A DNA stretch of 64,000 bases from Bacteroidales bacterium (GTDB lineage Bacteria; Bacteroidota; Bacteroidia; Bacteroidales; JAADJA01): positions 1-64,000 of the forward strand of contig JAGVPB010000011.1 of assembly GCA_020052415.1 (NCBI GenBank), read 5' to 3'. Shown here in pieces: positions 59,533-64,000 of this stretch. The notes beneath the pieces were generated by a model. The model did no database searches and had not been told where the DNA came from. It was given only the letters and a program-made list of their open reading frames with translations. The position numbers were made by a program, and so were the translations under genes. The stretch's first letter is position 1, and the number at the start of each line of letters is the position of its first letter.

Positions 59533-61814
59533 TATTCAAGTACAACATCATCAAGTAAAATAGCTGTATCGAAATAACTATCACCTACATCTCCGGCAGC
59601 GATAGTCAGGGTAACGCCTTGTCCGGCAAATGCCGTTACATCGAAACTCGTAAACTGCCAGCCGGTTCCGTAAACATCGCCCTGATCAAATACGATATCG
59701 GGCGAAACGAGTGTCAACGCATACTCTGCGGCAATCTGATCAATCGTTTTATTAAACAGTTCAGTTTCATTGCCCAGGTCATCAGTGATAGAGATTCTAA
59801 AGTAATCCTGATACTCTGATCCTACCCACTCCATAAATTCCTCTGAAAGAAAATTCCAGTTCAGGCTTAGAGTTGTGGCGCCTTCGGGAATACAAAAATT
59901 CTGGCTTATGGATCCTGTTTCAACGGTAAAACCGAGGCCTGTCGAAATAATACCCATATAATTTCCTTCATAAGGCATGATAAAGCCGAGTTGAGTAATG
60001 GTCCTTCCGTCACCTTCAACAAACCAGCCTGCCAGATAACCTTCTTCAAAGTCCCCATTCGTAAGGCCGGATTCAAAATGGGTTTCATCATCACCAAACA
60101 TTACAAAATAAGCAGCCGGAGTATTATTGTCGTGCTGTCCGGGAACAAAGGCCTCACCTGTTGTCATTCCATCAGTAATTATTTTAGGAAATAAATCGTT
60201 GGCCATGTCTCTGTCAAATGATGACTGAACGGTCTCTGAAAATCCGAAATAAGTACTTGCGCCGTTGTTGATAAAAGCATCCGACATGGTTGTATTATAG
60301 CCACTTTCGCATGAACCATTATAAACGATGGAATTCGGATAATTGCCATTATAGCTGGTGAGAAATGAAGGTTTTATCACCCACATGGACTTGCCATGGA
60401 ACGGAACCGGGTAAATATTACCGAGCATCCAGTCCAGGAGATCGGGAATATCAAGATAATCTACCTCTTCACCCGTAAGGAAAATCACATTGTTATCTTC
60501 ATCCAGCCCGCCATGGGTATGGATTACAATAAGCCCGTATTCCGAAAGAGATTTCAGAACATCAAGATCGGCTCCGGCATTCTTTTTATAAACAATGTTA
60601 AAGTTGGGACACTCGCTGGCTGCGATAATGTCGTTTACATTTTCGAGGAATTCGGTTCCCCAGTCATCAAATTCATCCCAATTGGGTGCATATAGCAAAA
60701 CATCTTTGTCGAGGACCAGATGTTCGTCTTCTTTGTTACCGTTGAAATTGTTTGCAGTCGTGCCACGAGTTTGCAAATGAAGAGGAATTGACGAACCCGA
60801 AGCTCTTTCTTTAATTCCGCTTTGGCCACCTTCATTTCCTTCGGCTGTGGTAAAGATCATTCCTTCGAGGCCAAATGAAAATTCTATCCAGATATCACCC
60901 GAATTGGTTTGAATAGAGCTTACCACCAGCGATTGTTGTTCAAGCCAGACGATGGTCTGGTTTATTGATTCGTCAAAACTGTGAGTTTCAGCATAAAACT
61001 GGAAAACGGAGTCAGCTGCAATCTGAATGTCGAGTATTTCCTGTAATGTAGTTGAAGGAATTTCACCTACTACCGAGATAGCAGAAATTTCAGAATATGA
61101 ATCAACGGTGCCGGAAGTTTCATTTGTTGTCACTTTAACCCTGAAGTTCATGACAGACGGACTGGTCTCAAAAAAATTCTGAATATTGCCATAAACCCCG
61201 TCACCCTGTATATCATCACCATGGGCGATCAGGTCGCCATCATCAAAAAGTTCACATACTTCTTCAATAAAACTCCCGGAAGCATTCACTTTTATCAGTT
61301 TTATACTGTTGGCAACCAGGTTCGGATTGTTAAGCATAGCAATGCTGAATTTAACATCAGTACTGGTATTAATAAAAAATCCATTCGGATTGATATTCAG
61401 TGCTCCTATAAAATTGACAAACTCATTGAAGGTTACCATGATCTTAGCCGTGTCGGTATTGTTGGCAGCATCATAGGCAATAAATGTAAATAAATTGTCG
61501 CCGTTGGTCAGATTCAGGTTTGCAACCGACCAGGTCTGCGTACCTGATGCTGTTCCGTTTATACCCCCGGGACCTGAAAACAGAACTTTAGTGACTCCGG
61601 TATTGTCACTTGCAATACCTGAAATTGCAACAGTATTTTCATCCGCCTGGTATGAGAATTCTGCTGTCGGACTTGTGATTGTAATTTGAGGTGCAACATT
61701 GTCTGATGTTGGAGGGTTGTCGGTGTTGTCATCTTTATCTTTTTTGCAGGAATAGGTAACAACCAGTATCACTGCAAACAAAATTGCCGTAATGTGTAAA
61801 ATTTTTCGTTTCAT
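59532..61814 (-). CDS. Large lipoprotein with a possible clan CD (caspase/gingipain-fold) domain
   Basis: A 760-aa protein with a signal peptide and lipobox (VVTYSC, Cys 23) followed by KKDKDD, typical of surface lipoproteins. Order: an Ig-like domain (~40-125, PQITITSPTAEFSYQADENTVAISGIASDNTGVTKV); another beta domain (~135-250); a central alpha/beta part (~370-560) with YGLIVIHTHGGLDEDNN and IVYNGSCESGYNTTMSDAFINNGASTYFGFSETV; and a C-terminal beta-sandwich of choice-of-anchor type (FLSEEFMEWVGSEYQDYFRISI). The His (THGG) and Cys (GSCESG) motifs, each after a hydrophobic strand, fit the clan CD fold of gingipains, caspases and clostripain. This is inference from motif spacing; a non-catalytic role is possible. 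Confidence 0.75.
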   Translation of the reverse strand: MKRKILHITAILFAVILVVTYSCKKDKDDNTDNPPTSDNVAPQITITSPTAEFSYQADENTVAISGIASDNTGVTKVLFSGPGGINGTASGTQTWSVANLNLTNGDNLFTFIAYDAANNTDTAKIMVTFNEFVNFIGALNINPNGFFINTSTDVKFSIAMLNNPNLVANSIKLIKVNASGSFIEEVCELFDDGDLIAHGDDIQGDGVYGNIQNFFETSPSVMNFRVKVTTNETSGTVDSYSEISAISVVGEIPSTTLQEILDIQIAADSVFQFYAETHSFDESINQTIVWLEQQSLVVSSIQTNSGDIWIEFSFGLEGMIFTTAEGNEGGQSGIKERASGSSIPLHLQTRGTTANNFNGNKEDEHLVLDKDVLLYAPNWDEFDDWGTEFLENVNDIIAASECPNFNIVYKKNAGADLDVLKSLSEYGLIVIHTHGGLDEDNNVIFLTGEEVDYLDIPDLLDWMLGNIYPVPFHGKSMWVIKPSFLTSYNGNYPNSIVYNGSCESGYNTTMSDAFINNGASTYFGFSETVQSSFDRDMANDLFPKIITDGMTTGEAFVPGQHDNNTPAAYFVMFGDDETHFESGLTNGDFEEGYLAGWFVEGDGRTITQLGFIMPYEGNYMGIISTGLGFTVETGSISQNFCIPEGATTLSLNWNFLSEEFMEWVGSEYQDYFRISITDDLGNETELFNKTIDQIAAEYALTLVSPDIVFDQGDVYGTGWQFTSFDVTAFAGQGVTLTIAAGDVGDSYFDTAILLDDVVLE

Positions 61815-61868
61815 GATTATTGAATTTTTAATTATTTATATTTAGAAATATCAATGAATACTACGAAA

Positions 61869-61876
61869 CAAATTTA
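61869..61876 (-). promoter_or_regulatory. Bacteroidota -7 promoter element
   Basis: On the minus strand TAAATTTG, 54 bp before the large lipoprotein start, probably driving the two-lipoprotein unit. Confidence 0.45.
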
Positions 61877-61950
61877 AATAATCATTATAAATAAAACTAA
61901 ATTTTAGTAAAAAATATTCGTAAAAAATGATCAACAATTGCCTTTGGATT

Positions 61951-63762
61951 TCAAATTCCTGCCGGTGTTTTCCTATATTTAATCCACTTTGGAATTGCAT
62001 TGGTGAGGATCACGACCACACAGATCATAATTAGTGAAGTAAGCAACAGGTTAATAATTCCCTGAACCTGAGTTTCAGCAACTACGGTCTGAGGAAGATA
62101 AAGCCCAAAGATGTTTTGCCATCCGGCTGTAAGGGTAGTAATACCCACAAAAGCCATTGGAACAATTGTAACCCATGCATATTTCCCCTTTCCGTTATTA
62201 ATGATGTAGGAAGTTCCAACAGCAAGAGCTATGGTTGCAAGTAATTGGTTGGCAGTGCCAAACATAGGCCAAAGGGTTGCCACGCTGCCGGTATAGATGA
62301 AGTAACCCCAGGCAAATACGATCAGAAAGCTGGTGATGAGGTTGCCGATAAGCCAATCTGTTTTAGCGAAAGGTTTTATGAATTTCCCGAAGAACTCCTG
62401 CAGTAAGAAACGTGCAATCCTCGTTCCCGCATCAATGGTGGTAAGGATAAACAATGCTTCGAACATGATGGCGAAGTGGTACCAGTAGGACATTAAACCT
62501 CTTAATCCGGGGATGGAAGAAAATATCTGAGCCATGCCAACGGCAAGTGAAACGGCTCCGCCAGTGCGGCCTGCAATCTCTTCACCAACCTCTGCAGATA
62601 ATTCCGGTAAATTTGATTCGGTAAATCCCATCGCTCTAAGTTCAGGCAGGATCTGAGCGAACTTTTCGGGAGATACATTGATCTGGAAATAGTCGAGCGG
62701 AAACAGGCTTGATGCTGCAATCAAAGCTAAAATGCTGACAATACCCTCGGCTAACATGGATCCGACAGCAACCGTTTTGATGTGCGATTCCTTTGAAATC
62801 ATTTTGGGTGTAGTCCCAGAACTCACCAGTGCATGAAATCCTGAAATGGCTCCACAAGCAATGGTTATAAAAAGATATGGAAACAATGTGCCGGGAATGA
62901 CCGGTCCATTTCCATGAATGAATTTGGTAAAAGCGGGCATTTCCATGTTGGGTGCAACGATGATAATTCCAACAGCCAGCATGAAAACAACCGATAATTT
63001 CATGATCGAGCTCAGGTAATCCCTGGGAGCTAAAAGCAACCAAACCGGCAGAACAGATGCGAAGAAACCATAACCTGCAAGAAGAAGGGTGAGGGTCTTT
63101 TTATCGAATGTAAACCACGAGGCAAAAGGCGAATCCGGAATATACCTGCCATAAATTACGGCGAGGGTCAATAATATTACACCCATTATAGTAGCTTCTA
63201 TCGTTTTACCCTTGCGGATGATGAACATCCAAACACCCATAAAAAGTGCAATCGGAATAGTGGCTGCTATGGTAAAGGTTCCCCATGAGCTTTCAGCTAA
63301 GGCATTAACCACCACCAATCCCAGTCCGGCCATTGCAATTACAATGATGATCAGGGTGGCAACAGAAGTGGTCATTCCGCTGACTTTATTAATTTCAGTC
63401 CTTGCGATTTCAGCCAGTGATTTGCCATCATGGCGAATCGAAGCGAGAAGAATGACATAATCATGAACAGCTCCGGCCATCACAGCTCCCACCAGCATCC
63501 ATAGAAAGCCGGGGAAATAACCGAATTGAGCCGCCAAAACAGGTCCGACAAGTGGCCCCGCACCGGCAATGGCAGCAAAATGGTGTCCAAAGAGGATCCA
63601 TTTTTTCATGGGATGGTAATTCTGCTTGTCGTACAACCGGTTTGCCGGTGTCACCAGCGAATCGTTGATCACGGCAACTTTAGCTGCAATAAATCCGAAA
63701 TAAAAGCGGTATGCCAGAACAAATATGGCGATTGCACCAACCAATAGGGGCATTGCATTCAT
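61951..63762 (-). CDS. cstA: Carbon starvation protein CstA family transporter
   Basis: A 603-aa inner-membrane protein with about 16 hydrophobic segments. Family motifs: [69 protein letters not shown], then [20 protein letters not shown] and [31 protein letters not shown]. CstA and BtsT transport peptides or pyruvate; the shorter CstA form fits here. The start [12 protein letters not shown] is the first ATG. No two-component partner (BtsSR) is adjacent. Confidence 0.95.
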   Translation of the reverse strand: MNAMPLLVGAIAIFVLAYRFYFGFIAAKVAVINDSLVTPANRLYDKQNYHPMKKWILFGHHFAAIAGAGPLVGPVLAAQFGYFPGFLWMLVGAVMAGAVHDYVILLASIRHDGKSLAEIARTEINKVSGMTTSVATLIIIVIAMAGLGLVVVNALAESSWGTFTIAATIPIALFMGVWMFIIRKGKTIEATIMGVILLTLAVIYGRYIPDSPFASWFTFDKKTLTLLLAGYGFFASVLPVWLLLAPRDYLSSIMKLSVVFMLAVGIIIVAPNMEMPAFTKFIHGNGPVIPGTLFPYLFITIACGAISGFHALVSSGTTPKMISKESHIKTVAVGSMLAEGIVSILALIAASSLFPLDYFQINVSPEKFAQILPELRAMGFTESNLPELSAEVGEEIAGRTGGAVSLAVGMAQIFSSIPGLRGLMSYWYHFAIMFEALFILTTIDAGTRIARFLLQEFFGKFIKPFAKTDWLIGNLITSFLIVFAWGYFIYTGSVATLWPMFGTANQLLATIALAVGTSYIINNGKGKYAWVTIVPMAFVGITTLTAGWQNIFGLYLPQTVVAETQVQGIINLLLTSLIMICVVVILTNAIPKWIKYRKTPAGI

Positions 63763-63840
63763 AATATCAGCATTATTTCTTTCACAAAGTAAAACAGAAT
63801 ATTCAAACAGGACAACGAAATTTTATGAAAAAAGACTGTA

Positions 63841-64000
63841 TTACTCAGGAAAGTCAGATGGAGATTCAAATGCAGGATTATGAATAAAAGAGGTATCTGA
63901 TAAGGTTAAAAGGAAAGCCTTCAAATCTTGTTTTTCCTGTATGGTAAGTTGAACTCCTCCCTGGGCTATGTGATGCATCAAAGGATCAATGTACGGCGAC
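63841..64000 (-). CDS. C-terminal end of a di-haem cytochrome c peroxidase family protein (partial)
   Basis: The gene runs off the window. The visible C-terminus reads SPYIDPLMHHIAQGGVQLT, then IQEKQDLKAFLLTLSDTSFI and HNPAFESPSDFPE. The LT..EKQDL.AFL.TL.D..F..NP.F pattern is the usual end of MauG/CCP-type di-haem peroxidases. The haem motifs lie outside the window, so the assignment rests on this tail. Confidence 0.7.
   Translation of the reverse strand, partial: SPYIDPLMHHIAQGGVQLTIQEKQDLKAFLLTLSDTSFIHNPAFESPSDFPE

Overview
The window looks like a chromosomal piece of a Bacteroidota (Bacteroidetes) genome, most like an uncultured marine or sediment member of the Bacteroidales/Marinilabiliales type. 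The reasons are a full-length SprA (the type IX secretion translocon), two proteins with type IX C-terminal sorting domains, many lipoproteins with a Cys lipobox, a THX ribosomal protein, moderate-to-low GC, weak Shine-Dalgarno signals, and repeated copies of the Bacteroidetes -7 promoter element TAnnTTTG. It carries about 54 protein genes, one tRNA-Ser, two decayed genes and several blocks of degenerate intergenic repeats. I see no rRNA, CRISPR array, prophage or insertion sequence.

Layout. 1-6.5 kb: two related lipoproteins, protein-isoaspartate methyltransferase, and a surface-sugar operon (Gfo/Idh/MocA oxidoreductase, lipoprotein, polyprenyl-phosphate sugar transferase). 6.7-17.3 kb: sprA and ruvA, with maeB divergent. 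17.4-19.9 kb: a YgeW-type carbamoyltransferase and a YgeY-type M20 hydrolase. 20-25.5 kb: IMPACT protein, dnaA, an LMW-phosphatase-like protein lacking the catalytic Arg, a Ser/Thr dehydratase, an RsmI-like methylase and an M23/LysM peptidase. 25.6 kb: tRNA-Ser(UGA). 26.2-29.6 kb: membrane-fusion protein, VTC (polyphosphate polymerase) domain protein, DUF4956 membrane protein, a 42-aa zinc-ribbon-like ORF and a sugar nucleotidyltransferase. 29.7-36.4 kb: AddB-like nuclease, phospholipase D protein, LpxD-like acyltransferase, efp and YqgE. 36.4-39.2 kb: a murL/murD2-like pair, which suggests D-Glu enters peptidoglycan through L-Glu addition followed by epimerisation. 39.2-43.2 kb: THX, TrmH-family methylase, TPR protein, fmt, HU and Mpg. 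43.3-49 kb: a secreted C10 peptidase, lysS, a DEAD-box helicase and YebC. 49-64 kb is more accessory: WG-repeat and DUF6600 proteins, membrane and transglutaminase-like proteins, a DUF4395 pseudogene, a gene flanked by a 22-bp direct repeat, a Ycf48-like type IX cargo protein, YgiD, an orphan antitoxin with a toxin stub, an RluA-family synthase, a caspase-fold-like lipoprotein, CstA and the end of a di-haem peroxidase.

The points most worth following are: (1) the same ordered set of degenerate word repeats at three intergenic loci, with the same words apparently coding the tail of the DEAD-box helicase; (2) the murL/murD2 pair; (3) the phosphatase-like protein with Arg changed to Leu in its P-loop; (4) the MFP-VTC-DUF4956-zinc-ribbon cluster; (5) the DUF4395 pseudogene; (6) the 22-bp direct repeat around one gene.
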